Assembly (NCBI GenBank): GCA_964475385.1
Contig: CAYYWV010000015.1
Location: 1 to 31,567 of the forward strand
Source of the DNA: CAYYWV01 sp964475385
Lineage (GTDB): Bacteria > Pseudomonadota > Alphaproteobacteria > JAAXGF01
Reading direction: 5' to 3'
Length of the DNA: 31,567 bases
Below, piece after piece: positions 14,348-21,787 of the stretch. The notes under the pieces were generated by a model. It had not been told where the DNA came from and ran no database searches. It saw only the letters and a program-made list of their open reading frames with translations. A program made the translations under genes and the position numbers. Within the stretch, counting starts at the first letter, position 1. Each line of letters begins with the position of its first letter.

Positions 14348-15718
14348 TCATGGCGGCGCGGGACAGGGCTTCGCCGCCGCCTCGGGCGCGGCGCGCGCCC
14401 GCTCGGCGCGCGTCCGCGCGGTCCGTTGCGCCCGCACGAGATGCCAGGTCATGCGCAGGGCCACGCCCCAGAAGAAGTAGTAGGGAATCGCGATATAGGG
14501 CTTCTCCAGCGCGTCCTCGCCCATCGCGAAGACCCAGACGAGCAGGAAGAACACCATCAGGATCAGGTAACGGTTCTCGCCTTCGCGCCAGCCGTAGCGG
14601 ACCGCAAGCCGCAGTCCCCGCCACCAGGCCGCCAGCATCAGCGCGTGCATCCACAAAAAGGCGGTCGCCGCGATCAGCCCGCCCCGGCCGAGCACCGAGA
14701 GGTAGGAGTTGTGGGGCTCGCGCACCACGGCCCCGGTCAGCGAACGGTGGTCGGTGAGCGGGATGCCGTAGCCGAGGCCGAGGAGCAGGCTGTCGGGCGA
14801 AGAGGCGAGCTTGGCGAGCAGCCTCGTCCACCACTCCATGCGCAGCGAGACCCCGCGCGCGGTCCCTTGCAGGCCCTCGCTCTCGATCCCGGCGATGGCG
14901 AGGATGTGGTTGACGATGAAATCGAGCGAGACCGCCTCGCCGAGCCGGCCGGTCACCGTGATCCCGGTAAGCGGCAGCGCGATCACCGCAAGCACGATCG
15001 CCATCAGGCCGATCACCCCCTTGCCGAGGGCCGCGCGCCGGAAGATCAGGAAGAAGCCCAGCAGGACGGCGATCTGGATGTAGATGGTCCGCTCCTGGAA
15101 CAGGAGCGTCGCGTAGCCGACGAGAAAGATCTCGAGCGCGACGGTCGCCTTGGTCCGCGGTCGATAGAGCATCAGCCAGGCCGCGCCCATCAGAAGAAGG
15201 ATCGGCGTCGCCGTGTAGTTGAACAGGATCGGCACCGGGTAGCCCGCCCCTGACTGGAGCGTGGGCGAGTAGGCCGTGAGCGTATCCGCCATCGGGTAGC
15301 TCAGGGCGTAGACCGCGCCCGCGGCCAGAAGCCGGCCGAGCCAGCGGAAGAAGCGGTCGAGCTTTTCGGCCCGGGCCGCATAAGCGAAGCCGACGACCAG
15401 GAAGGCCGATTCGATCACATGGGTGGCGTCGCGCAGCGCCCAGATTCCGTGGTCCGCCATTCCCGCCATCGCGCGGCCGAGCCCGTAGGTCCACCACAGA
15501 AGGAAGGGAAAGACGAGCGCCACCGTCCGCAGCTTGGACAGCACCGCGATGTGGTTGAGGCTGAGCAGCGCGAGCGCGAGCGCGATCTCGCCCACCGGCA
15601 CCCCGCCGCCCGCCACCGGCGGCACGCGAACCTGCATGAAGCCGTAGTTGAGCAAGAGATACAGCCCGATCGTGGCGAGAAGGACGCCGTCGCGGACGCG
15701 CTCGACGTTCAGGCCCAT
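14348..15718 (-). CDS. Wzy-type O-antigen polymerase / ligase family membrane protein
   Basis: 456 residues from the ATG at 15718, with GGAG eight bases upstream. About eleven hydrophobic helices are present. The family loop motif is in GLGYGIPLTDHRSL followed by VVREPHNSYLSVLGRGGLI, matching the G-x-G-Y and HNxY(L) elements of Wzy_C proteins. The start overlaps the end of the upstream GT4 gene by ten bases. In a Wzx/Wzy system this protein polymerises flipped repeat units in the periplasm. Its position inside the assembly operon makes polymerase the more natural role here, leaving the 5100-6482 protein as possible ligase. Sequence alone cannot separate the two functions. Confidence 0.82.
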   Translation of the reverse strand: MGLNVERVRDGVLLATIGLYLLLNYGFMQVRVPPVAGGGVPVGEIALALALLSLNHIAVLSKLRTVALVFPFLLWWTYGLGRAMAGMADHGIWALRDATHVIESAFLVVGFAYAARAEKLDRFFRWLGRLLAAGAVYALSYPMADTLTAYSPTLQSGAGYPVPILFNYTATPILLLMGAAWLMLYRPRTKATVALEIFLVGYATLLFQERTIYIQIAVLLGFFLIFRRAALGKGVIGLMAIVLAVIALPLTGITVTGRLGEAVSLDFIVNHILAIAGIESEGLQGTARGVSLRMEWWTRLLAKLASSPDSLLLGLGYGIPLTDHRSLTGAVVREPHNSYLSVLGRGGLIAATAFLWMHALMLAAWWRGLRLAVRYGWREGENRYLILMVFFLLVWVFAMGEDALEKPYIAIPYYFFWGVALRMTWHLVRAQRTARTRAERARAAPEAAAKPCPAPP

Positions 15719-16923
15719 GCCGGCTCTCCGTAGACCTCTGCGACCACGTCGGCCCACTGGCGCTGGCGCGCGCGCGCGATCGCGCCGGCGCTGAGCGCGC
15801 GGCGCAGCGCGGGCGCGGCGGCGATCTCGACGAGCGCGGCGGCGAGCGCCCCGGCCACCGCGTCCGCGTCGCGCCCCGCGGTCGCGATCACCCGTCCGCA
15901 GCGGTCGTCGACGAACATCGGCGGCCCGCCGAGATCGAGGCAGACCACCGGCAGCCCGGCGGCGAGCGCTTCGAGCACCACGCTGCCGCCCGAATCGTGG
16001 AGGCTCGGGAACAGGAAGACATCGTGCGCGCGGTAGATCTCGGCGAGCCGGTCGCGCGCGGTCCAGTCCCGCCAGGCGATGCGGTCGGCGACCCCGAGCC
16101 TGCGGGCGAGCCGCCGCCAGCGCGCGCCCGCCGCGCCCCGCCCGACCATGGTGAGCCGGGCGCCGGGATCGGCCGCGATGAGCCGGGCGAGCGCCGCGAT
16201 GGCGAGGTGCCCGCCCTTCCAGGAGACGAAGCGCCCCACGAACAAGAGCCTCAGCCCGTTGGCCGGGGCCGGGGCGGCCTTCGGCGTCCGCACGGCCGCG
16301 GGGTCGACGCCGATCTCGGCGGCGATGCGGGCGCGGGCGCGATGGCGGCGGGGCAGCGCGCGCCGGGTCTCCTCGGTCTTGACGTAGATCGCGTTCGCCT
16401 GGTCGAGGCAGCGCCGCAGCATGGGGTCGAGCCGAGCGGCGAGATTGGCCGCGTCGCGCAGGAGATCGACCGCGAAGCCGCGCGGGCCCAGCCCGCGGCG
16501 AAGCCGGAACGGCGCCCTCTCGCCGCCGCCGAGCGGGCCGAGCACGAAGGGAATGCCGAGCCCGCCCATGAAGCTCGGGTGGCGGAAAGCGGTCAGGGTC
16601 AGGTGATGGACCATGTCGAAGGGCCGCGCCCGGTGCAACGCCCGCGCCCGTCGGTAGGCCCCCCACTGCCAAAGCGTGTAGTAGAGCCGGATTCCGCGCC
16701 CGCCGCGCTTCCACCAGCGCGCCCAGCGCGGCAGGTCGAAGTAGACGAAGCGCGGGTTTCCGTCGCCCGCGCCCGCGGCCTCGATCCGCGCCCGGTTGGC
16801 GGCGCGGGTGAGCACCGTGACCTCGTGCCCCCGGCGCGCGATCTCATGCGCCCAACGCCAGCCGACTCCGGGCTCGGAGCCGAGGCCGGGCTCGCAGGCG
16901 TAGGCCGACAAAAGCACCCTCAT
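15709..16923 (-). CDS. GT4-family glycosyltransferase
   Basis: 404 residues with a GT-B fold. The N-domain has MRVLLSAYACEPGLGSEPG and GWRWAHEIARRGHEVTVLTR. The donor-binding C-domain has LLFVGRFVSWKGGHLAI, TMVGRGAAGARW, and DSGGSVVLEALAAGLPVVCL. In the last motif the first Glu of the EX7E pair is replaced by Asp, a change common in this branch. No signal peptide, so it works on the cytoplasmic face, adding a sugar to the lipid-linked repeat; the sugar cannot be read from the sequence. The ATG overlaps the methyltransferase stop by four bases (ATGA), and its 3' end overlaps the Wzy-like gene by ten. Confidence 0.87.
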   Translation of the reverse strand: MRVLLSAYACEPGLGSEPGVGWRWAHEIARRGHEVTVLTRAANRARIEAAGAGDGNPRFVYFDLPRWARWWKRGGRGIRLYYTLWQWGAYRRARALHRARPFDMVHHLTLTAFRHPSFMGGLGIPFVLGPLGGGERAPFRLRRGLGPRGFAVDLLRDAANLAARLDPMLRRCLDQANAIYVKTEETRRALPRRHRARARIAAEIGVDPAAVRTPKAAPAPANGLRLLFVGRFVSWKGGHLAIAALARLIAADPGARLTMVGRGAAGARWRRLARRLGVADRIAWRDWTARDRLAEIYRAHDVFLFPSLHDSGGSVVLEALAAGLPVVCLDLGGPPMFVDDRCGRVIATAGRDADAVAGALAAALVEIAAAPALRRALSAGAIARARQRQWADVVAEVYGEPAWA

Positions 16924-17606
16924 GGCGCGGCGGCCGCGTCGGTCGCGGCCCGGTCCGGGGCATGGACATAGAGATGCGCGATCCCTTCGCCCCAGTTGGG
17001 GGCGATCGCGGTCGCCGCCCGCTCGACCAGATAAGGGAGGAGCGGCCGCCGATTGGGCAGCCGATAGGCGTAGGCGGCCTCGAGCGCGAAGCCGAAGCGC
17101 CGGGCGAGCGCGGCCAGCGTCGCGTGCGAGTAATAGGCCACATGGTCGGGATGCACGCTCTCGATCCGGAAGGGAATGCGCAGCATTCGACGCAGGCAGA
17201 AGGCGTTGGCGGTGGTGATCAGAAGCCGGCCGCCGGGCTTGAGCACCTCCGGCGCGGTCGCGAGAAAGCGTCCCGGGTTGGCGAGGTGCTCGATGATCTC
17301 GCCCGCGACCACCAGGTCGAAGCGCCCGAGGTTGAGCCGGTCGAGCGCCTCGGCGTCGCCTTCGGCGAGGTCGGCGATGCCGCGCTCGCGCCTGAGCCAG
17401 TCGAGCGCCTCGCGGTTCGTGTCCACGCCCACGCAGCGCGCCGCCACCGCGGCGATGCGGGCGTGCAGCCAGCTTCCGTCGGCGATGCGGGCGCGGGTAT
17501 AGGGGTGGTCGGCGCAGCCGAGATGCAGCACCTCGCGCCCCGCCGCCGCCTCGAGGATGAAGCGCAGCCGGTCGACGCTTGCGCGCGGAATCCTAAAGTG
17601 GCTCAT
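16920..17606 (-). CDS. Class I SAM-dependent methyltransferase of the polysaccharide operon
   Basis: 228 residues from the ATG at 17606 (MSHFRIPRASVDRL); an in-frame TTG at 17624 would add six residues, and neither has a clear ribosome site. SAM-binding motif I is EVLHLGCADHPYT, motif II is CVGVDTNREALDWL with Asp for the ribose, the post-I motif is LVVAGEIIEHLANPG, and motif III is VLKPGGRLLITTAN. Gly-Cys-Ala replaces the usual Gly-Cys-Gly in motif I. The family is Methyltransf_11/UbiE-like. Being wedged by overlaps between the APH-like kinase and a glycosyltransferase, it probably methylates a sugar, a glycan terminus or a phosphorylated intermediate, but the target is unknown. Confidence 0.8.
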   Translation of the reverse strand: MSHFRIPRASVDRLRFILEAAAGREVLHLGCADHPYTRARIADGSWLHARIAAVAARCVGVDTNREALDWLRRERGIADLAEGDAEALDRLNLGRFDLVVAGEIIEHLANPGRFLATAPEVLKPGGRLLITTANAFCLRRMLRIPFRIESVHPDHVAYYSHATLAALARRFGFALEAAYAYRLPNRRPLLPYLVERAATAIAPNWGEGIAHLYVHAPDRAATDAAAAP

Positions 17607-18762
17607 GGCGCCATGTTTCGACAACTTGGTTAAGGATTTCCGCGCAGCCGTCGGCGATCCCGCAGGCCCCGACCCGGGCGATGTAGCCGAGCGCGTAAAG
17701 CCGCCAGATCAGCCGCGGGTTCCCGTGGCCGAGAAGGGGCGCGAGGGCCGGCCGCGCGAGCGCCGCGACGATGCGGGCCTCGAGCGCGCGGGGATCGCGC
17801 AGCCCTTGGGCGAGCGCGACCCGGGCCAGAAAGTGGGCGATGTCGTCGCCGCGGGGCGCGGCGGGCTCGGCGAACTCCCAGTCGAAGGCGACGAGCGCGC
17901 CGTCCGCGCCCGCGCGCAGGTTCCAGGGCGCGAAGTCGCCGTGGCTTTCGCCGAGCCCGACTTCCCCCGCGCCCGAGCGGGCGAGCGCGTCCAGCGCCGC
18001 GGCGCAGCGGGCCTTGCGCGCGGGGGCGAGGCATGCGGCGGCGTCGAGGCGCGCGGCGATCCGGGCGCAGACCTCGGCGAGCGGCGCGCGGGTCTCCTTT
18101 GGAACGAGCCGGGCGAGCCAGTCCCGATGCGCGCGCCCGATCCGCGCCTGCGGCATGCGCGCGGGCGCTGCGGTTTGCGCGCTTCGTCCGCTTTCGCGGT
18201 CCTCGTAAAGAAGCCGTGGGGCGAGGCCGGGGCGCGTTCGCGCGAGGCGGCGCAGGGCTGCGGCCTCGTGGGCGATGCGCGCCCGCGCCGCCGCCGCGAG
18301 CGGCGCCTTGACGACGGCGCGCGGGCGTCTGCGCGCGCGCGAGACCAGAATCGCGCTCGCCTTCCGAGTCGGGCCCGGGACGCCGATCGAGACCACGGGC
18401 GCGGGCGGCGCGGCCTCGTCCCAGCCGAGCGCCGCCCAGCCGTCGCGCGCATCGCCCGCGGGCGGGGCTGCGCCGATCCGGGCCACGCCCGGCAGGCGGC
18501 GGAGCTGGCCCGCGCGGTAGGCGGCCGCCGCCGCCGCCCACTTGGCCCGCGAGGCGCGCCCGAACGGCCGCCAGCAGGCGAGCGCCGGCCAGCCGAGCGC
18601 GGGCGATTCGGGAACGATCCAGCGCGGGCCGTCGGGGCCGGGGATGACCAGGAACCGCCACTCGGGCGGCGCGTCCCGGGCCTCGGGCGTCGCCGTCCAG
18701 CCCGCGGGCAAGACCCCTTCGAGCGCCCCGAGCGCGAGCGGGTCAGGCGCGCGCGCGTCCAT
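17593..18762 (-). CDS. APH/choline-kinase-like phosphotransferase in the glycan operon
   Basis: 389 residues from the ATG at 18762 (MDARAPDPLALGAL). The C-terminal half is a kinase of the aminoglycoside-phosphotransferase superfamily: a Lys in RAVVKAPL (about 170) and a Glu in HEAAALRRLA, then the catalytic HGDFAPWNLR (about 270-280) and the metal-binding Asp in VAFDWEFAEP. All residues needed for phosphotransfer appear intact. The first about 150 residues are poorly conserved and contain a Trp-rich stretch (PRWIVPESPALGWPALACW) that I do not recognise. Its position between a nucleotidyltransferase-kinase fusion (20-base overlap) and a methyltransferase (14-base overlap), in a polysaccharide operon, argues for a sugar, lipid-linked glycan or headgroup as substrate and against antibiotic resistance. 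Substrate unknown. Confidence 0.75.
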   Translation of the reverse strand: MDARAPDPLALGALEGVLPAGWTATPEARDAPPEWRFLVIPGPDGPRWIVPESPALGWPALACWRPFGRASRAKWAAAAAAYRAGQLRRLPGVARIGAAPPAGDARDGWAALGWDEAAPPAPVVSIGVPGPTRKASAILVSRARRRPRAVVKAPLAAAARARIAHEAAALRRLARTRPGLAPRLLYEDRESGRSAQTAAPARMPQARIGRAHRDWLARLVPKETRAPLAEVCARIAARLDAAACLAPARKARCAAALDALARSGAGEVGLGESHGDFAPWNLRAGADGALVAFDWEFAEPAAPRGDDIAHFLARVALAQGLRDPRALEARIVAALARPALAPLLGHGNPRLIWRLYALGYIARVGACGIADGCAEILNQVVETWRHEPL

Positions 18763-20173
18763 GGCGGGGCGGCGGCGCGCGTCCGATGCGCCGGGCGAAG
18801 CGGGCGGCCAACGCATCGAGCGCGGCCCAGGCCGCTTCCGCGGCGACTTCGTCGGGCGGGCCGGCGGCGTCGATCACTATTGCGCGCGGACCCAGGCTTT
18901 GGGCCAGCGCGCGGTAAGCCTCGCGCTGGCGGGCGGTCTCGGCCGCCGAGACCTCGCGCTTGCGCGCCTGGATGGCCGCGGCCGGGGCGTCGAGCACCAG
19001 CCAGAGGTCGGGGCGCGGTACGAGCCGACCGCCGAGCGCCGCGATCCAGCGCGGCGCGCCGTAGCGGTAGCGCGCCGGGTCGGCGAGCAGGTCGTGGTAG
19101 TGGCGGTCGAAGAGCGCCAGCGTCGAACGCCGCTTGAGCGGCCAGACGCGGACCGCGTAACCGAGCGCGTGGTCGAGGACGAACAGGCCCGCCTTGGCGG
19201 CCGAGGCGAAGATCCCGCGCGGCGGCGCGCCGTGGGGGTCGTCGACCGCGCCCGGGCGGGCCTTGCCGGCGCGGATCAGGCCGGGGCGAAGGTGGAAGCG
19301 CGCGCGGCGGCGGAAAGCGGGGGCGAGCATGGCGTCCAGCCGGTCGAGCAACGTCGTCTTGCCGGCCCCGTCGGGGCCGAGCGCCGCGACCACCAGGCCC
19401 GACGGCCGGAGCGCGCGCGCCGCCCGCCGCAGGCCTTCGCGCAGCCGCGCCGCAAGGGGGTAGGGCAGCGCGGCCGCGAGCGCCCGCCGGAGCCGAGGCA
19501 GCGCGTCCTCGACCGCGCGCCAGTCGCCGCTTTCGGCGGCGGCGGCGATCAGCGCCGCGTCGTCTTCGGCCCAGAAGCGCCCGAGCGCCGCCCGCGCGCC
19601 CGCGGGGTCTCGCCGCCAGGTCGCGGCGAGCCAAGCGCCGTGGCGGGGCTCGAGCGCGCCCTTGGCCACCTTCTTGACGAGGTAGTAGACGAACGCGACC
19701 GCCGGCGGCGGCGTGGGATAGCCTTGCGCTCCGGCGTCCCGGGCCATGTCCGCCCCGGCGAGCATCTCGTCCGCGCCGAGCACGCGCCGGCCGTCGCGCA
19801 GGTAATCGGCGCAGATGTCGATGTGAAGATAGCGCGGCGCGCCGTCCGCCCCCGGCCAGGCGAGCACGCAGTACCAGGCCCCCCATTCGTGTTGCAGGGC
19901 CTGGACCACGACCGCGCCCTGGGCGCGGGCGAAGGCGTCGATCTCGCGCAGGAGCGCGCGCCCGCGGGGGCGGCCGACGGCCATGTCGATGTCGCCGCCG
20001 AGGCCGGCCTCGGGCGCGCCGAGGACGCGGAAGCGGACGCCGCGGGCGCGAAAATGCTCCCACAGCCGGGCGGCGAGCGCGGCCGCGTCGGGCGGGGCCG
20101 TCCGGGGCGCGCAAGGCGCAGGCCGGACGCGAGCCTCGGCCGCGGCCAGCGCGGCGGAGCGCAGGGAGGGCAC
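18743..20173 (-). CDS. Fusion of a nucleotidyltransferase-like domain and a thymidylate-kinase-like P-loop kinase
   Basis: 476 residues from a GTG at 20173, five bases after the flippase stop. Residues about 35-150 resemble a nucleotidyltransferase-fold domain: VRFRVLGAPEAGLGGDIDMAVG (shown in part: GGDIDMAVG) with a DxD pair and a later Asp in YLHIDICADYLRDG. A helical linker follows. The second half is a P-loop kinase: VAALGPDGAGKTTLLDRL (about 255-275), a Lys/Arg-rich lid region, and FDRHYHDLLADPARYRYG, the DRxxxD-type element of thymidylate-kinase-like enzymes. TMP synthesis is unlikely because true Tmk is about 210 residues and lacks the N-terminal domain. Related two-domain proteins appear in polysaccharide clusters without an assigned reaction. 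It overlaps the APH-like gene by 20 bases. Activity unknown. Confidence 0.75.
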   Translation of the reverse strand: MPSLRSAALAAAEARVRPAPCAPRTAPPDAAALAARLWEHFRARGVRFRVLGAPEAGLGGDIDMAVGRPRGRALLREIDAFARAQGAVVVQALQHEWGAWYCVLAWPGADGAPRYLHIDICADYLRDGRRVLGADEMLAGADMARDAGAQGYPTPPPAVAFVYYLVKKVAKGALEPRHGAWLAATWRRDPAGARAALGRFWAEDDAALIAAAAESGDWRAVEDALPRLRRALAAALPYPLAARLREGLRRAARALRPSGLVVAALGPDGAGKTTLLDRLDAMLAPAFRRRARFHLRPGLIRAGKARPGAVDDPHGAPPRGIFASAAKAGLFVLDHALGYAVRVWPLKRRSTLALFDRHYHDLLADPARYRYGAPRWIAALGGRLVPRPDLWLVLDAPAAAIQARKREVSAAETARQREAYRALAQSLGPRAIVIDAAGPPDEVAAEAAWAALDALAARFARRIGRAPPPRHGRARA

Positions 20174-20178
20174 GGGCG

Positions 20179-21599
20179 TCAGCCGCGGGCGCGAATGAGC
20201 GCGCGATGCAGCCCGCGGGCGAGGACGATCTGCATCAGGGCGTACATGGTGAACATTCCGTACAGCGCGCCGAATAGCCCAAAGATCTTTACAAACCCGT
20301 AACAGCTCGCGGCTGCGAAGACGACGGTGGCGAGGTTGGCGACGAAGATCGGCCGCGTGTCCTCGAGCGCGCTGAGCCCGGTGCGCAAGGGAAGCGCGNN
20401 NNNNNNNNNNNNNNNNNNNNNNNNNNNNNNNNNNNNNNNNNNNNNNNNNNNNNNNNNNNNNNNNNNNNNNNNNNNNNNNNNNNNNNNNNNNNNNNNNNGA
20501 AGATCGGCCGCGTGTCCTCGAGCGCGCTGAGCCCGGTGCGCAAGGGAAGCGCGAAAGCGAGCGCCACGTAGATCGCCGCGTACCAGCGCAGCACGTCCCC
20601 GTAGGCCGCGTACTCGGGCCCGTAGACGAGGCCGAGCCAAAAGCCCGGGGCCGCGGCGGCGACGGCGGCCACCGCGGCGCTCGCGCCCACCACCGCCGCG
20701 GCGAGGCGAAGGACGAAGGCGCGAAGCGCCGCCGCCCCGCGCTCGTGGAAGCGCCGCGCGGCGCGGGCGGGCGCGACGTTCTCGAGCCCTTGGAAGACGA
20801 TATGGACCACGCCCATCAGGTTCTGGGCCGCCCGCAGCGCGCCGACCGCGCCCGCCCCGAGAAGCGCGCCCGCGGCCAGAAGATAGAGGTTGGCCGAAAG
20901 CCAGTGCATCACGGCGGACGCCCCGAGCCAGCGCGCGAACCGCCAGTGGCGGGCGAGCGTCGCCGCAAAGACCTCGGCCCGCCACCCCGGCCGCTCGGCC
21001 GCCACGAGGGCGGCGAGCCCGGCGAGCCCCGCGGCGGCCGCGATCGCCCACAGCGCGGAGGCGGTCGAAAGCCGCGCGACGGACGCGAGCGCGACCAGGA
21101 AAAAGAGCTGGAGCCCGTAGCGCACGGCGTCGCAGGCGAAGGCGACGGCCGGTCGGGCGCGGGTGAAGAAGACCCGGCGCAAATGGTCCTGGACCTGAAA
21201 GGCGGCCCCGGCGGCCGCGAGCGGCAGCGCGACCGCGCCGAGCCGCCAGTCGGGGGCCGCGGCCGCGCCCGCCCAAGCGCCCGCCCAGAGGAGCGCGAAG
21301 GACAGCGCCGCGAAGGCGGCCTGCTGGACGAGCACGGCGCCGAAGTAGGCCGCTTCGTCGCCCGCCGCCTGCTTCGGGCCGATCGACATCATCGGCGCGT
21401 TGATCATGGCGTGCTGGATACTGTTCAGGAACTGAACCGCCATCCAGGCGAGCGTGAAGCGGCCGAAGTCGTCGAGGCCGAGAAAGCGGGCGAGCAGGAT
21501 TCCGGTCAGGAAGTTCGCGCCGCTGACGAGCGCTTGGTCGGCGAGCGCCCAGTTCACCGACCCGTAGCGGACGCGCCGGCTCTCTCGGCCCGCGGTCAC
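20179..21599 (-). CDS. Wzx-type oligosaccharide flippase (split by scaffold gap 2)
   Basis: As printed, the frame is broken at the N run, but removing 100 N plus one 55-base copy leaves 1,266 bases and a clean 421-residue protein. The part before the gap ends LSALEDTRPIF and the part after resumes in a different frame with the same residues, continuing VANLATVVFAAAS. It has about twelve to fourteen hydrophobic helices, with a start RYGSVNWALADQALVSGANF and LLARFLGLDDFGRFTLAW, the polysaccharide-biosynthesis (MATE-like) flippase pattern. The GTG at 21599 has GGAG upstream. It would move lipid-linked repeats across the inner membrane. It is the first gene of the seven-gene operon. An upstream ATG at 21679 could be the true start if a base is missing (see findings). 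Confidence 0.85.
20344..20398. repeat. 55-base left flank of gap 2, identical to 20499-20553
   Basis: The 55 bases before the N run recur exactly after it. They encode the same piece of the flippase (ending LSALEDTRPIF) in both copies. This is an assembly overlap and not a biological duplication. Confidence 0.92.
20399..20498. other. Scaffold gap 2 (100 N), probably spurious
   Basis: Exactly 100 N within the flippase gene, with identical 55-base flanks. Collapsing the 155 extra bases restores the reading frame (155 leaves remainder 2 on division by 3, which explains the apparent frame change). Confidence 0.95.
20499..20553. repeat. 55-base right flank of gap 2, duplicate of 20344-20398
   Basis: Exact copy of the sequence ending at 20398. 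The overlap has the same length as at gap 1, as expected if both come from one assembler k-mer size. Confidence 0.92.
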
Positions 21600-21679
21600 G
21601 GACCCGGCGCTCCAAACGGCGCGCCCGCCCCGGCCCAAGGGCCGGAGGCGGCGGAGGCGGGGGTGAGCGCGGCGGTCAT
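21596..21679 (-). other. Possible 27-codon leader frame or frameshifted N-terminus of the flippase gene
   Basis: An ATG at 21679 begins only about nine bases after the predicted -10 box. It opens a GC3-rich frame (MTAALTPASAASGPW...) whose TGA overlaps the flippase GTG (GTGA). It could be a coupled, nearly leaderless upstream frame. Alternatively, one missing base in the G5 run at 21659-21663 would join it to the flippase as a 27-residue N-terminal extension. Confidence 0.25.
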
Positions 21680-21687
21680 GCGCGACG

Positions 21688-21715
21688 ACTATAGCTTTCC
21701 GGGCGCTGCGGGCAA
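21688..21715 (-). promoter_or_regulatory. Predicted promoter of the polysaccharide assembly operon (minus strand)
   Basis: Read on the minus strand: TTGCCC (21715-21710), a 16-base spacer, then TATAGT (21693-21688). The -35 hexamer forms one arm of the palindrome GGCAAATTGCC shared with the gmhA promoter. Predicted transcription start is about 21680. Confidence 0.5.
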
Positions 21716-21716
21716 A

Positions 21717-21745
21717 TTGCCAGCGCGCGGCGCAGCCTGTATGAA
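21717..21745 (+). promoter_or_regulatory. Predicted promoter of gmhA (plus strand)
   Basis: TTGCCA (21717-21722), exactly 17 bases, then TATGAA (21740-21745). Start of transcription would be about 21752, leaving a 36-base leader before the gmhA ATG. The -35 abuts that of the divergent operon promoter. Confidence 0.5.
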
Positions 21746-21787
21746 GACCCCTGGGATAGCGGATAACGGCGGCGAAAGCGCAGGCCC

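Noticed and set aside
17593..18762. Aminoglycoside resistance gene
   Set aside because: It has kinase motifs of the APH superfamily but sits with overlaps inside a polysaccharide operon, has a long unrelated N-terminal region, and shows no mobile context.
18743..20173. Housekeeping thymidylate kinase (tmk)
   Set aside because: Too long, fused to another domain, and in a glycan operon; only the P-loop and DR element match.
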